A stretch of DNA of 64,000 nt from Liquidambar formosana (Eukaryota > Streptophyta > Magnoliopsida > Saxifragales > Altingiaceae). This document shows, piece by piece, positions 62,701-64,000 of this stretch. Every line of letters starts with the position of its first letter. Position 1 is the first letter of the stretch. Below the pieces are notes generated by a model that worked only from the letters and a program-made list of their open reading frames with translations, was not told where the DNA came from and made no database searches. A program made the translations under genes and the position numbers. The stretch covers positions 12,838,966 through 12,902,965 of the forward strand of contig CM077832.1 of NCBI GenBank assembly GCA_039720395.1, written 5' to 3'.

Positions 62701-63025
62701 TCCTCAACCTGTTGAAGATGCAGTAGGATCAATCAAAGTGAATTTACCAGGGGAGCAACAGCAAAGAAAGGAGATCCAAGGTGATACAGATGATCTTCAA
62801 GCGCCCTCGGATCCTTTGCCTCTCAAAAAAATTTCTGATCTTGAACACCATGGGGAAGCAGAAGATAAAATACATGCAGAAGTGGATGAAGAAGCTGGAA
62901 AGGAATTGACTGCTGAAAGTGAGAGCAATCACCACCATAAAGAGAGTGGTGACAGTTCAGGATCACTGGAAAGACAAGATGATAGTGCTAAACTAGAATC
63001 ACTCAGTGAGCCTGATAGAACATAA
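5516..63025 (+). CDS. SWEETIE: SWEETIE / HEATR5-like HEAT-repeat protein, 5' part outside window (35 exons)
   Basis: This is the plant member of the HEATR5/p200/Laa1 family, a very long all-helical HEAT-repeat protein. Animal and yeast relatives are accessory factors of the AP-1 clathrin adaptor at the trans-Golgi/endosome. Arabidopsis SWEETIE is known for effects on carbohydrate balance and senescence. A trafficking role here is inference from family. Translated exons give long helical blocks typical of plant SWEETIE, such as [16 protein letters not shown] (exon 1), [20 protein letters not shown] (exon 13) and [20 protein letters not shown] (exon 25). The last exon encodes an acidic, low-complexity tail of about 285 residues containing [10 protein letters not shown]. 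The coding parts in the window total about 5.2 kb (about 1,735 residues). The first exon begins in mid-codon, so I estimate about 500 N-terminal residues lie upstream. All introns are GT-AG and phases match at every junction. Exons 19 and 31 each hold a 1-base indel that breaks the frame as written. The identification rests on remembered family sequence, not a search. Confidence 0.9.
5726..5832 (+). CDS. SWEETIE: SWEETIE exon 2
   Basis: The exon reads [20 protein letters not shown] and ends in phase 2 at tg|gtaagc. It follows a 77-base intron. HEAT-type helices continue directly from exon 1. Confidence 0.88.
5901..5990. repeat. (TTC)n-(ATT)n microsatellite
   Basis: CAT, TTC and ATT triplets run together inside intron 2. 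No function is apparent. Confidence 0.95.
7978..8107 (+). mobile_element. tRNA-derived SINE, left part
   Basis: The sequence ggtgtctagtgcaatggta resembles a pol III A box, and ggctcaagttcgagtc a B box about 30 bases later. This layout is that of plant tRNA-derived SINEs of the Au type. The element is cut at 8107 by a hAT MITE and appears to resume at 8842. Confidence 0.6.
8108..8833. mobile_element. hAT-type MITE, CTATGTTAC family (copy 1)
   Basis: The ends are ctatgttacatggac and gagtccgtgtaacacag. Both flanks carry the perfect 8-bp duplication cccaggac (8100-8107 and 8834-8841). The 8-bp duplication is the hAT signature. The interior repeats parts such as gtgtcgtgtcg found in other copies and includes a TTC-rich tract. 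Confidence 0.85.
8886..9040 (+). mobile_element. tRNA-derived SINE, second copy, diverged
   Basis: It repeats the order of the SINE at 7978: tgtctagtgcaa, tttcaagggcgaaaggc, then gtggggccactttgtacaag. The B box is degraded. The 3' end is not clear. Confidence 0.5.
9582..9692 (+). CDS. SWEETIE: SWEETIE exon 3
   Basis: After the acceptor ttttgtag the exon reads [20 protein letters not shown] and [13 protein letters not shown]. The donor is ag|gtatga in phase 2. A run of C then T directly follows in the intron. Confidence 0.9.
9711..9753. repeat. C-run / T-run tract
   Basis: About 18 C followed by CTCTCC and a long T run, directly after exon 3. Homopolymers of this length are prone to length error. 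Confidence 0.9.
9845..10012 (+). CDS. SWEETIE: SWEETIE exon 4
   Basis: The exon reads [20 protein letters not shown], continues through [20 protein letters not shown], and ends in phase 2 at ag|gtaatg. Confidence 0.9.
10199..10285 (+). CDS. SWEETIE: SWEETIE exon 5
   Basis: The exon reads [20 protein letters not shown] then WLGPWIPGR. Acceptor ataacag and donor ag|gtgtct keep phase 2 on both sides. Confidence 0.88.
10488..10581 (+). CDS. SWEETIE: SWEETIE exon 6
   Basis: The exon reads [20 protein letters not shown] then [11 protein letters not shown]. The donor is ctg|gtagga in phase 0. Reading on into the intron meets a stop, which supports the splice. Confidence 0.88.
10830..11830 (-). pseudogene. 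Reversed Copia gag relic
   Basis: On the minus strand, pieces read as Copia gag: [19 protein letters not shown] near 11520-11620, then [17 protein letters not shown] and related text near 11300-11490. A Gly/Arg-rich stretch lies near 10990-11090. Frames are broken by several stops and shifts. I cannot delimit long terminal repeats. Confidence 0.65.
12000..12305 (+). mobile_element. TRIM (miniature LTR retrotransposon), 306 bp
   Basis: Two direct repeats of about 70 bp begin tgttagctcgatatacattg (12000-12071) and tgttagctctatatacattg (12236-12305). A primer-binding-like site tggtattaaagc directly follows the left repeat. Purine-rich gtgagggagag precedes the right one. The internal part of about 160 bases is non-coding. 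No clear target duplication was found. Confidence 0.6.
12949..13045 (-). mobile_element. LINE 3' end fragment, reversed
   Basis: A T run followed by gataagcaacaataatttta is the complement of a plant LINE tail that ends in poly(A). Flanks share ttt(t/g)gttagaatat (12935-12948 and 13046-13059), a target-site duplication. Only the last hundred bases of the LINE are present. Confidence 0.65.
13862..13930 (+). CDS. SWEETIE: SWEETIE exon 7
   Basis: The exon reads [20 protein letters not shown] then ASQ. The acceptor gatcttgaag has a poor pyrimidine tract, but the protein join SFPL|PETIS and the phase both fit. The donor is caa|gtaggt. Confidence 0.85.
14033..14155 (+). CDS. SWEETIE: SWEETIE exon 8
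   Basis: The exon reads [20 protein letters not shown] then [13 protein letters not shown], with acceptor tttccag and donor aag|gttctc. The helical [13 protein letters not shown] segment is a typical SWEETIE stretch. Confidence 0.9.
14248..14316 (+). CDS. SWEETIE: SWEETIE exon 9
   Basis: The exon reads [20 protein letters not shown] then IFQ. Acceptor tttctcag and donor cag|gtatca, phase 0 on both sides. Confidence 0.9.
14472..14576 (+). CDS. SWEETIE: SWEETIE exon 10
   Basis: The exon reads [20 protein letters not shown] then [14 protein letters not shown]. The donor is atg|gttagt in phase 0. Confidence 0.9.
14761..14799. repeat. (CT)n microsatellite
   Basis: About 19 CT units in intron 10, 48 bases before exon 11. 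It could contribute to the pyrimidine-rich region near that acceptor, but it is not adjacent to the AG. Confidence 0.95.
14848..14936 (+). CDS. SWEETIE: SWEETIE exon 11
   Basis: The exon reads [20 protein letters not shown] then ALALGCIHR, ending in phase 2 at ag|gtaggg. This is a conserved HEAT-repeat block of the family. Confidence 0.9.
16143..16520. mobile_element. hAT-type MITE, CTATGTTAC family (copy 2)
   Basis: The ends are ctgtgttacacggac and gtacacgtgtaacatag. The 8-bp duplication catgtaat is perfect (16135-16142 and 16521-16528). The interior holds (GGAGAA)n at about 16260-16315 and (TA)n at 16341-16374. Confidence 0.87.
16560..16736. mobile_element. hAT-type MITE, CTATGTTAC family (copy 3), 177 bp
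   Basis: The ends are ctatgttacatggac and gagtccacataacatag. The 8-bp duplication atattact is perfect (16552-16559 and 16737-16744). It has the same length as the copy at 26498. Confidence 0.87.
16785..17130 (+). pseudogene. LINE reverse-transcriptase C-terminal relic (zf-RVT)
   Basis: The frame from 16825 reads [18 protein letters not shown], then [20 protein letters not shown], typical of the zinc-binding C-terminus of plant L1-type LINE polyproteins. It is a 5'-truncated fragment lying just upstream of exon 12, in host sense. Confidence 0.75.
17164..17320 (+). CDS. SWEETIE: SWEETIE exon 12
   Basis: After the acceptor cttgcctgcag the exon completes the serine codon from exon 11 and reads [20 protein letters not shown] then [20 protein letters not shown]. 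The donor is cag|gtattc. It starts just after a LINE relic in the preceding intron. Confidence 0.9.
17637..17674. repeat. (TG)n microsatellite
   Basis: Run of TG units in intron 12. Confidence 0.9.
18342..18491 (+). CDS. SWEETIE: SWEETIE exon 13
   Basis: The exon reads [20 protein letters not shown], then [20 protein letters not shown] and [10 protein letters not shown]. This is one of the strongest family matches in the window. The donor is aag|gttttg. Confidence 0.93.
18716..18765 (+). CDS. SWEETIE: SWEETIE exon 14
   Basis: This short exon reads [16 protein letters not shown] and ends in phase 2 at ga|gtatgt. It fits between exons 13 and 15 without gap. Confidence 0.88.
18885..18984 (+). 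CDS. SWEETIE: SWEETIE exon 15
   Basis: The exon reads [20 protein letters not shown] then [13 protein letters not shown]. Acceptor ccttttcag, donor cag|gtgttt. Confidence 0.9.
19079..19135 (+). CDS. SWEETIE: SWEETIE exon 16
   Basis: The exon reads [20 protein letters not shown] chose the acceptor tgaatcag because it gives [12 protein letters not shown], as I recall for the family. A second in-frame acceptor 15 bases upstream (exon start 19064) would add LSMNQ. Confidence 0.85.
19570..19975 (+). pseudogene. LINE 3' end relic
   Basis: The frame at 19656 reads [20 protein letters not shown] then [18 protein letters not shown], as in the last part of plant LINE polyproteins. The tail ttgttgctaatcaaaaaata ends in an A-rich tract near 19975. 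Confidence 0.7.
20715..20765. repeat. (AAG)n microsatellite
   Basis: About 14 AAG units inside intron 16. Confidence 0.92.
21345..22177 (-). pseudogene. Reversed Copia polyprotein relic
   Basis: On the minus strand near 21510-21580 the sequence reads [16 protein letters not shown], the end of a Copia RNase H region. Text near 22010-22170 resembles the Gly-rich/zinc-knuckle part of Copia gag and parallels the relic at 10830. Frames are broken, with no clear terminal repeats. Confidence 0.55.
22178..23480. mobile_element. hAT-like element related to the one at 40921, one end unclear
   Basis: It begins catggttcaaagtctc, matching the inverted end of the element at 40921-42475. Near 23355-23465 it shares the tracts ttatttgatggttccaat and catgcgtaaagttgcatc with that element near 42295-42390. 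I could not find a matching right terminus or duplication, so the right limit is approximate. Confidence 0.55.
22757..22788. repeat. (GA)n microsatellite
   Basis: About 15 GA units within the hAT-like element. Confidence 0.9.
23869..23936 (+). CDS. SWEETIE: SWEETIE exon 17
   Basis: The exon reads [20 protein letters not shown] then DS. It is flanked by introns of 4.7 kb and 6.8 kb. It ends in phase 2 at ga|gtatgt. Confidence 0.9.
25667..25999 (-). mobile_element. TRIM (miniature LTR retrotransposon), reversed, 333 bp
   Basis: Read on the minus strand, a ~102-bp repeat beginning tgttgagaattcccacacc (25898-25999) is followed at once by the primer-binding site tggtatcagagc. An internal part of about 120 bases ends in ttagggggag. 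A second ~112-bp repeat beginning tgttgagtagtcccacatg (25667-25778) follows. There is no coding capacity. Confidence 0.75.
26498..26674. mobile_element. hAT-type MITE, CTATGTTAC family (copy 4), 177 bp
   Basis: The ends are ctatgttacatggac and cagtccatgtaacatag. The 8-bp duplication attttagc is perfect (26490-26497 and 26675-26682). It is close in sequence to the copy at 16560. Confidence 0.9.
27765..28521 (-). mobile_element. hAT-type element with ATATCG repeats, CATGGACTT family, inverted copy
   Basis: The ends are caaggactttaatatcg and gatttttaagtccatg. The 8-bp duplication attgcgac is perfect (27757-27764 and 28522-28529). Both subterminal regions are packed with gatatatcg and related words. 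The middle encodes nothing plausible; a 60-codon chance frame is identical to one in the copy at 55910, showing near-identity of the two copies. Confidence 0.9.
29748..29862. mobile_element. Foldback MITE, CAGCACCATGCATT family (copy 1)
   Basis: Left arm atatcagcaccatgcatta and right arm taatgcgggtgttgatata form an imperfect hairpin around gttgtacc / ggtacaac. The same structure recurs at 49491, 52246/56626 and 59375. Confidence 0.7.
30711..30804 (+). CDS. SWEETIE: SWEETIE exon 18
   Basis: The exon reads [20 protein letters not shown] then [11 protein letters not shown]. The join DEETDSE|IGNLVR is strongly family-like. The donor is atg|gtaagc. Confidence 0.92.
30805..33264 (+). other. Intron 18 (2.5 kb)
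   Basis: Mostly occupied by the eroded LINE listed separately. 30805-31160 and 32880-33264 are unassigned AT-rich sequence. Confidence 0.6.
31170..32830 (+). pseudogene. Eroded L1-type LINE reverse transcriptase
   Basis: Scattered plus-strand frames resemble LINE reverse transcriptase. [15 protein letters not shown] lies near 31200; [20 protein letters not shown], then [13 protein letters not shown] and [14 protein letters not shown] at 31390-31560 match the SxLxNG...SRGLRQGDPxSP region. Stops and shifts are frequent. No poly(A) end or duplication was found. Confidence 0.6.
33265..33492 (+). CDS. SWEETIE: SWEETIE exon 19, contains +1 frameshift
   Basis: The first part reads [20 protein letters not shown] then LNSSDGDCK in the entry frame. 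That frame meets a TGA near 33370. The second part reads [18 protein letters not shown] and [16 protein letters not shown] one base later, and only this frame joins exon 20 correctly. One extra base, most simply an A in tgcaagg at about 33349-33350, explains it. The exon is 228 bases where 227 would keep phase. It encodes an acidic, probably disordered loop followed by a conserved helix. Confidence 0.85.
33782..34079 (+). mobile_element. LINE 3' fragment with target-site duplication
   Basis: The sequence starts with a LINE C-terminal trace ([20 protein letters not shown]) and ends tgttgctgatc plus a poly(A) run. A perfect 13-bp duplication gtaggatcatgat flanks it (33769-33781 and 34080-34092). 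This is a 5'-truncated LINE insertion. Confidence 0.85.
34402..34730 (-). mobile_element. Degraded TRIM, related to the one at 25667
   Basis: It repeats the order of the TRIM at 25667-25999: ttaagctcttaggtggaagg, then ctcaacactccccctcacat, then gagctttgatatcatgtta, a mutated reversed primer-binding site. The right repeat is poorly preserved. Confidence 0.55.
35131..35275 (+). CDS. SWEETIE: SWEETIE exon 20
   Basis: The exon reads [20 protein letters not shown] then [18 protein letters not shown]. The donor is cag|gtactg. It joins the second frame of exon 19. Confidence 0.92.
35387..35455 (+). CDS. SWEETIE: SWEETIE exon 21
   Basis: The exon reads [20 protein letters not shown] then VDK. The 13-kb intron follows its donor aag|gtataa. 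Confidence 0.92.
35778..36020 (+). mobile_element. tRNA-derived SINE
   Basis: tagcccagctggtaagg resembles an A box and ggtcacaagttcgaatccc a B box, at tRNA-like spacing. A non-tRNA body of about 110 bases follows, then an A-rich tail with ataaataaata. It is not a tRNA gene, since no cloverleaf can be formed around the boxes. Confidence 0.7.
36683..37308 (+). pseudogene. RPL19: Processed pseudogene of cytosolic ribosomal protein eL19 (RPL19)
   Basis: The frame opens with [20 protein letters not shown], then [17 protein letters not shown] stop replaces the next glutamine (tgg taa). It continues [20 protein letters not shown] and [20 protein letters not shown], with a frameshift near 37020-37030 before [16 protein letters not shown]. 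The C-terminal lysine-rich tail extends to about 37308. The copy is intronless and keeps apparent 5' leader and 3' trailer, so it is retrotransposed. Family identity is clear by eye; it cannot make full-length protein. Confidence 0.93.
37481..37751. mobile_element. Stowaway (Tc1/mariner) MITE
   Basis: The ends ctccctctgtcccacaaag and ctttgtgggacggagggag are inverted repeats. A TA dinucleotide flanks each side (37479-37480, 37752-37753). These are textbook Stowaway ends. Confidence 0.92.
37835..39139 (+). mobile_element. hAT-type element with ATATCG repeats, long copy (1.3 kb)
   Basis: The ends are catggacttaaatatc and gatattaaagtccttg. The 8-bp duplication catctacc is perfect (37827-37834 and 39140-39147). 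It has a segment at about 38075-38400 that the short copies lack, and a tandem duplication of about 130 bp near its right side (about 38732-39000). No transposase frame is visible. Confidence 0.88.
39325..39448 (+). repeat. Copia 5' LTR
   Basis: Begins tgttatgagatg and ends cttacaaca. The next base starts the primer-binding site. Confidence 0.9.
39449..39460 (+). promoter_or_regulatory. Copia primer-binding site
   Basis: tggtatcagagc, complementary to the 3' end of initiator methionine tRNA, is the usual Copia primer site and abuts the 5' LTR. Confidence 0.9.
40171..40920 (+). pseudogene. Copia gag, N-terminal part, broken
   Basis: Starts [20 protein letters not shown] with [20 protein letters not shown], a Copia gag head. 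In-frame stops follow at about 40363 and beyond. A Gly/Arg-rich stretch ends at 40920, where the hAT element has inserted. Confidence 0.8.
40921..42475. mobile_element. hAT-type element inside Copia gag, 1,555 bp
   Basis: The ends catggttcgaaatctc and gagactttgaaccatg are inverted repeats. Flanks ggtggcgg and ggtggggg match at 7 of 8. Removing it restores the Gly/Arg-rich gag region ahead of the zinc knuckle. The interior has no credible gene. Confidence 0.82.
42476..45835 (+). pseudogene. Copia gag end and pol, several frames
   Basis: Zinc knuckle [14 protein letters not shown] is at about 42517-42560. Protease [14 protein letters not shown] lies near 42803-42844. Integrase traces (HLVHSDVWV) lie near 43340-43380. 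Reverse transcriptase includes [20 protein letters not shown] near 44570 and [11 protein letters not shown] near 44960. RNase H includes [14 protein letters not shown] near 45680-45720. Stops and frameshifts separate these blocks, so the element cannot move by itself. Confidence 0.88.
45926..46049 (+). repeat. Copia 3' LTR
   Basis: Starts tgttatgagatg right after the polypurine tract ttgagggggag (45915-45925) and ends ttttacaata. It matches the 5' LTR over 124 bp with about 4 differences. Confidence 0.9.
46125..46881 (+). pseudogene. Older Copia gag relic
   Basis: Reads [20 protein letters not shown] then [20 protein letters not shown]. Later text near 46430-46470 encodes [21 protein letters not shown] Gly-rich part near 46840-46880 is split by the next hAT element. 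It is the host of the Copia element at 39325. Confidence 0.75.
46882..47531 (+). mobile_element. hAT-type element with ATATCG repeats (copy in intron 21)
   Basis: The ends are catggactaaaatatcc and gatatttaagtccttg. Flanks gtggtggt and ttggtggt match at 7 of 8. It inserted into the Gly-rich end of the older Copia gag and is more diverged than the copies at 27765 and 55910. Confidence 0.8.
47551..48133 (+). mobile_element. Truncated right end of the ATATCG hAT family, interrupted
   Basis: The text tcattgttttctaaagtttc onward to gatatttaagtccttg repeats the right part of the element ending at 47531. Its left end is missing. It is interrupted at 47618-48027 by a Mutator-type foldback MITE. Confidence 0.7.
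47618..48027. mobile_element. Mutator-type foldback MITE
   Basis: Left arm ggctattgccaccacataaa and right arm ttcatgtggtggcaatagcc pair along most of the 410 bp. A perfect 9-bp duplication atatctaaa flanks it (47609-47617 and 48028-48036). Confidence 0.85.
48480..48536 (+). CDS. SWEETIE: SWEETIE exon 22
   Basis: The exon reads [19 protein letters not shown]. The join [17 protein letters not shown] across 13 kb of transposons fits the family. Acceptor ggattacag, donor cag|gtatgt. Confidence 0.92.
48744..48830 (+). CDS. SWEETIE: SWEETIE exon 23
   Basis: The exon reads [20 protein letters not shown] then EAGLQLATK. The donor is aag|gttcag. Confidence 0.93.
48926..49054 (+). CDS. SWEETIE: SWEETIE exon 24
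   Basis: The exon reads [20 protein letters not shown] then [20 protein letters not shown]. The donor is aag|gtatac. Confidence 0.93.
49206..49409 (+). CDS. SWEETIE: SWEETIE exon 25
   Basis: The exon reads [20 protein letters not shown], then [20 protein letters not shown] and [15 protein letters not shown]. The donor is aat|gtaagc. Confidence 0.93.
49410..49773 (+). other. Intron 25
   Basis: Contains a TA-rich tract on each side of the foldback MITE at 49491; nothing else. Confidence 0.7.
49491..49654. mobile_element. Foldback MITE, CAGCACCATGCATT family (copy 2, most complete)
   Basis: Left arm ttccggtcaggtaag and right arm ctacctgaccggga are the outer inverted ends. Inner arms atatcagcaccatgcattgg and ccaatgcgggtgctgatata extend the hairpin. 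Both sides are TA-rich microsatellite. Confidence 0.75.
49774..50235 (+). CDS. SWEETIE: SWEETIE exon 26
   Basis: This 462-base exon begins [20 protein letters not shown] after acceptor cttacag. It continues [20 protein letters not shown], then [19 protein letters not shown], and ends [12 protein letters not shown] at cag|gtagtg. The open frame extends upstream of the acceptor, but the join NRN|WKPFLDG fixes the boundary. Confidence 0.93.
51354..52187. mobile_element. hAT-type MITE, CTAGGAAGCACGGACAC family, 834 bp
   Basis: The ends ctaggaagcacggacac and gtgtccgtgcttcttag are inverted repeats. The 8-bp duplication aagataag is perfect (51346-51353 and 52188-52195). The interior has a (CCGTTG)n-like repeat at about 51667-51725 and (TG)n plus (TTTA)n near 52030-52085. 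Confidence 0.9.
52216..52243. repeat. (TA)n microsatellite, left of a split foldback MITE
   Basis: About 14 TA units directly before the left piece of the foldback element. Confidence 0.9.
52246..52285. mobile_element. Foldback MITE, copy 3, left piece
   Basis: tccaatccagacgttctgat then gtaaggtatatc matches the left arm of the copy at 49491. The LTR element begins at 52286; the right piece resumes at 56626. Confidence 0.65.
52286..52634 (+). repeat. Ty3-type 5' LTR
   Basis: Starts tgatgtgcttatttgg and ends ggtgcgattttatca. The primer-binding site tggtatcagagc follows at 52637-52648. Confidence 0.9.
53378..54410 (+). pseudogene. Ty3-type gag, one frameshift
   Basis: Reads [16 protein letters not shown], then [20 protein letters not shown] and [20 protein letters not shown]. 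Near 53905 the frame shifts and continues [20 protein letters not shown], then [16 protein letters not shown] truncated zinc knuckle [11 protein letters not shown] lies at the end, followed by a stop. Confidence 0.85.
54593..55381 (+). pseudogene. Ty3-type aspartic-protease-like region
   Basis: Reads [20 protein letters not shown], then [19 protein letters not shown] and [19 protein letters not shown]. The [11 protein letters not shown] motif is the usual Ty3-plant protease active-site variant. A linker without reverse transcriptase follows and ends at a stop. Confidence 0.8.
55382..55576 (+). pseudogene. Ty3-type integrase C-terminal remnant
   Basis: The frame [20 protein letters not shown] resembles the FxxGDLVWVhL segment near the end of Ty3-type integrases. 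The rest of pol, several kb, has been lost. Confidence 0.65.
55604..56625 (+). repeat. Ty3-type 3' LTR, split by a hAT element
   Basis: Begins after the polypurine tract aagaggggga. It runs to 55909, is interrupted by the element at 55910-56573 plus its duplication, and ends at 56625 (gattccatca). Confidence 0.9.
55910..56573 (+). mobile_element. hAT-type element with ATATCG repeats, in 3' LTR
   Basis: The ends are catggacttaaaaatc and gatattaaagtccttg. The 8-bp duplication gttctagc is perfect (55902-55909 and 56574-56581). It is a near-identical inverted counterpart of the copy at 27765-28521, somewhat shorter in the ATATCG arm. Confidence 0.92.
56626..56745. mobile_element. Foldback MITE, copy 3, right piece
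   Basis: agcaccatgcattggtggtt then ggtacaacccc and gttgatgttaagttatatc continue the left piece at 52246-52285. The outer arm ends near aggacaagatctg, followed by a (TA)n tract at 56748-56785. Confidence 0.7.
56748..56785. repeat. (TA)n microsatellite, right of the split foldback MITE
   Basis: About 19 TA units. Confidence 0.9.
57835..57900 (+). CDS. SWEETIE: SWEETIE exon 27
   Basis: This small exon reads [20 protein letters not shown] then SQ. It follows the 7.6-kb intron; acceptor atggatgcag, donor cag|gtaaac. Confidence 0.9.
58361..58458 (+). CDS. SWEETIE: SWEETIE exon 28
   Basis: The exon reads [20 protein letters not shown] then [12 protein letters not shown] and ends in phase 2 at ag|gtagcc. 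Confidence 0.9.
58551..58647 (+). CDS. SWEETIE: SWEETIE exon 29
   Basis: The exon completes a serine codon, then reads [20 protein letters not shown] then [12 protein letters not shown]. The donor is aag|gtgggt. Confidence 0.9.
58845..58980 (+). CDS. SWEETIE: SWEETIE exon 30
   Basis: The exon reads [20 protein letters not shown] then [17 protein letters not shown], ending in phase 1 at gatg|gtgaga. Confidence 0.88.
58981..60554 (+). other. Intron 30 (1.6 kb), remaining content
   Basis: Apart from the foldback MITE, 59520-60060 has unassigned sequence with short open frames in both directions. 60100-60175 resembles the reversed tail of a LINE (gagcaatcaacaaatgaatt). Confidence 0.55.
59375..59515. 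mobile_element. Foldback MITE, CAGCACCATGCATT family (copy 4)
   Basis: atatcagcaccatgcattag, then gttgtaccccgtgcattgg and ggtacaacccccaatgcggg fold as in the other copies. The left flank is a short TA tract. Confidence 0.72.
60555..60864 (+). CDS. SWEETIE: SWEETIE exon 31, contains -1 frameshift
   Basis: The entry frame reads [40 protein letters not shown] and [11 protein letters not shown]. After that the family-like sequence FAKLAYE...[18 protein letters not shown] continues in another frame, and only that frame joins exon 32. One missing T in the T run at 60733-60737 explains it: 310 bases are present where 311 would keep phase. Without repair the frame reads on to a stop (TAG) just past the donor. 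The donor is cag|gtaggt. Confidence 0.87.
60957..61091 (+). CDS. SWEETIE: SWEETIE exon 32
   Basis: The exon reads [20 protein letters not shown] then [20 protein letters not shown]. The donor is aag|gtagtt. Confidence 0.92.
61182..61346 (+). CDS. SWEETIE: SWEETIE exon 33
   Basis: The exon reads [20 protein letters not shown], then [20 protein letters not shown] and [15 protein letters not shown]. The donor is cag|gtaatg. Confidence 0.93.
61440..61565 (+). CDS. SWEETIE: SWEETIE exon 34
   Basis: The exon reads [20 protein letters not shown] then [18 protein letters not shown], the last clear HEAT-repeat helices. The donor is cag|gtgctt. Confidence 0.93.
62028..62047. repeat. G-run in intron 34
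   Basis: About 20 G, about 120 bases before the last exon acceptor. Its exact length is unreliable in assemblies. Confidence 0.85.
62168..63025 (+). CDS. SWEETIE: SWEETIE last exon, acidic C-terminal tail
   Basis: After acceptor atttcag the exon reads [20 protein letters not shown], then [20 protein letters not shown]. About 55 residues in comes [16 protein letters not shown]. The rest of the ~285-residue segment is rich in E, D, S, Q and N and looks disordered. It ends at TAA (63023-63025). The short aromatic motif in an acidic setting resembles adaptor-ear or accessory-protein binding peptides; that reading is inference. Confidence 0.93.
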   Translation, partial: GIIRASVTQDQSATQTKSTTPSLVIKLPVQVEGSQEKNSPTSSTTHSNMNSMEEEEDDWDAFQSFPASTAATNSNIQNAAEPPPLTEDPSDLNDENDHFQGYTSSPPLDKVKEIINAEHLEAIEEHVLSESIGGTDEIKKLNDFQSSNCDIEPCDNCHQESEDGAVPSQENDYRGSSDPQPVEDAVGSIKVNLPGEQQQRKEIQGDTDDLQAPSDPLPLKKISDLEHHGEAEDKIHAEVDEEAGKELTAESESNHHHKESGDSSGSLERQDDSAKLESLSEPDRT

Positions 63026-64000
63026 GTTACTATGGTATATACTTGTTTGAGTTATCTGTGTTATTACTCTAGGCACTGAAGGGCAATTTTGTTAGGAAGT
63101 CAGAAGGTTTGGAATTCCAACTTGTTTTATTTGCTCTCCAGTGGGTCTCGGTTCAATTATGACATTATGGATGCAGATAGATAACAGAGAGTGCATATAA
63201 CCATGATCTTGCTTTTTCATTTTTGAGGGTAATCAGCATTTCAGATCTGCATGTGCCGGACATCCTGTTGTGTTCCCGAGAGTTGAAATTCTTGGAACTT
63301 AAAATTTGTCTTGCTGAAGTGCTGGAGAGGAAAAAAAAAAAAAAGAAGAAGAAATCTGCTATACGAGGTGAGCTTGTAAGGTTGCAGGTGTCAGGAGTTG
63401 AAGGCTTAATAGATTATTCAAAAATGTAGTTTGAAGATTGAGAAGGTTCGCATCCCTTGCTGTATTCTCAAGAACAGATCTGAAAGCACGAGATGCACCC
63501 AACGTCATTTTTATGTTCTTATGGTGAGTGTTAGTATTTATCCTTAGTAATGTTTCTTATCGCCAAATTCATTGAGGCAAGATTTTGGTCCTCTTTATTT
63601 TCTTACTCAATACTCTCTCCAAAACGTTCGACCTATGAGTCAAATCCAAACAATTGAAAACTTGATGAAAAGTGCAGACAATGCCTGTATTTATCCTTCC
63701 ATTTATGATGCTTTTTATTTTTTTTTATTTTACTCCATACTTGCTGCTGGAGACTGCTTGTCATTTTATTGCAGAAGCGAGAGGTTGGTTGTTTGCCAAC
63801 TCATCTGTGAATGGGAACCAAGGAAAGAGTAATCTCATCTCCTATCCCATCCATTCTAACCGATAACAAGATATAAAAAAATCAACTTAAGTACCATGCA
63901 CCATTGGAGAGAATCAGTAGTTGGATGGTGACAGTGGGCAAGTTGGCACACCCATCACTTCATGTCTCCATCTCTATTTCACGCCTCTTGTCCAGACCTT
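63026..64000 (+). other. 3' UTR and downstream sequence of SWEETIE
   Basis: I see no canonical AATAAA signal between the stop and about 63900, so the poly(A) site cannot be placed. An A run with AAG repeats lies at about 63330-63353. No further gene is recognisable before the window ends. Confidence 0.5.

Overview
The window is plant nuclear DNA: AT-rich, with GT-AG introns, many microsatellites, and plant-type transposons (Copia and Ty3-type LTR elements, TRIMs, LINEs, tRNA-derived SINEs, and hAT, Mutator, Tourist and Stowaway MITEs). I see no bacterial operon, CRISPR array, rRNA gene or functional tRNA gene. The coding sequence reads like an angiosperm, probably a woody species with expanded introns; I cannot name the species from sequence alone.

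One gene fills almost the whole window on the plus strand. It is the plant SWEETIE / HEATR5 (p200, yeast Laa1-like) HEAT-repeat protein. I could thread 35 coding exons from 5516 to the stop at 63023-63025, about 5.2 kb of coding sequence or about 1,735 residues. The first exon starts inside a codon with no start near it, so by my recollection of family length roughly the first 500 residues lie upstream of the window. Every exon junction keeps the reading frame. Two exons each carry one single-base homopolymer-type indel: +1 in exon 19 near 33349, and -1 in exon 31 near 60733-60737. These are either residual assembly errors or real lesions.

Layout: 1-5515 upstream intron with a Mutator-type MITE, a Tourist-like MITE and a second Mutator-type MITE; 5516-19135 exons 1-16, with a disrupted SINE, a reversed Copia gag relic, a TRIM and LINE tails between them; 19136-35130 four large introns around exons 17-19, holding reversed Copia relics, hAT MITEs, a TRIM and LINE relics; 35131-35455 exons 20-21; 35456-48479 a 13-kb intron with a SINE, an eL19 processed pseudogene, a Stowaway MITE, an intact-ended Copia element inside an older Copia relic, and ATATCG-rich hAT elements; 48480-50235 exons 22-26; 50236-57834 a 7.6-kb intron with a Ty3-type element that sits inside a foldback MITE and is itself interrupted by a hAT MITE; 57835-63025 exons 27-35; then 3' UTR and downstream sequence.

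The most interesting structures are the intron expansion by nested insertions with readable target-site duplications, a hAT family with ATATCG internal repeats in both orientations around exons 18-26, a foldback family embedded in TA microsatellites, and a retrotransposed ribosomal-protein copy. Apart from the host gene, all coding traces are broken transposon genes or a pseudogene.
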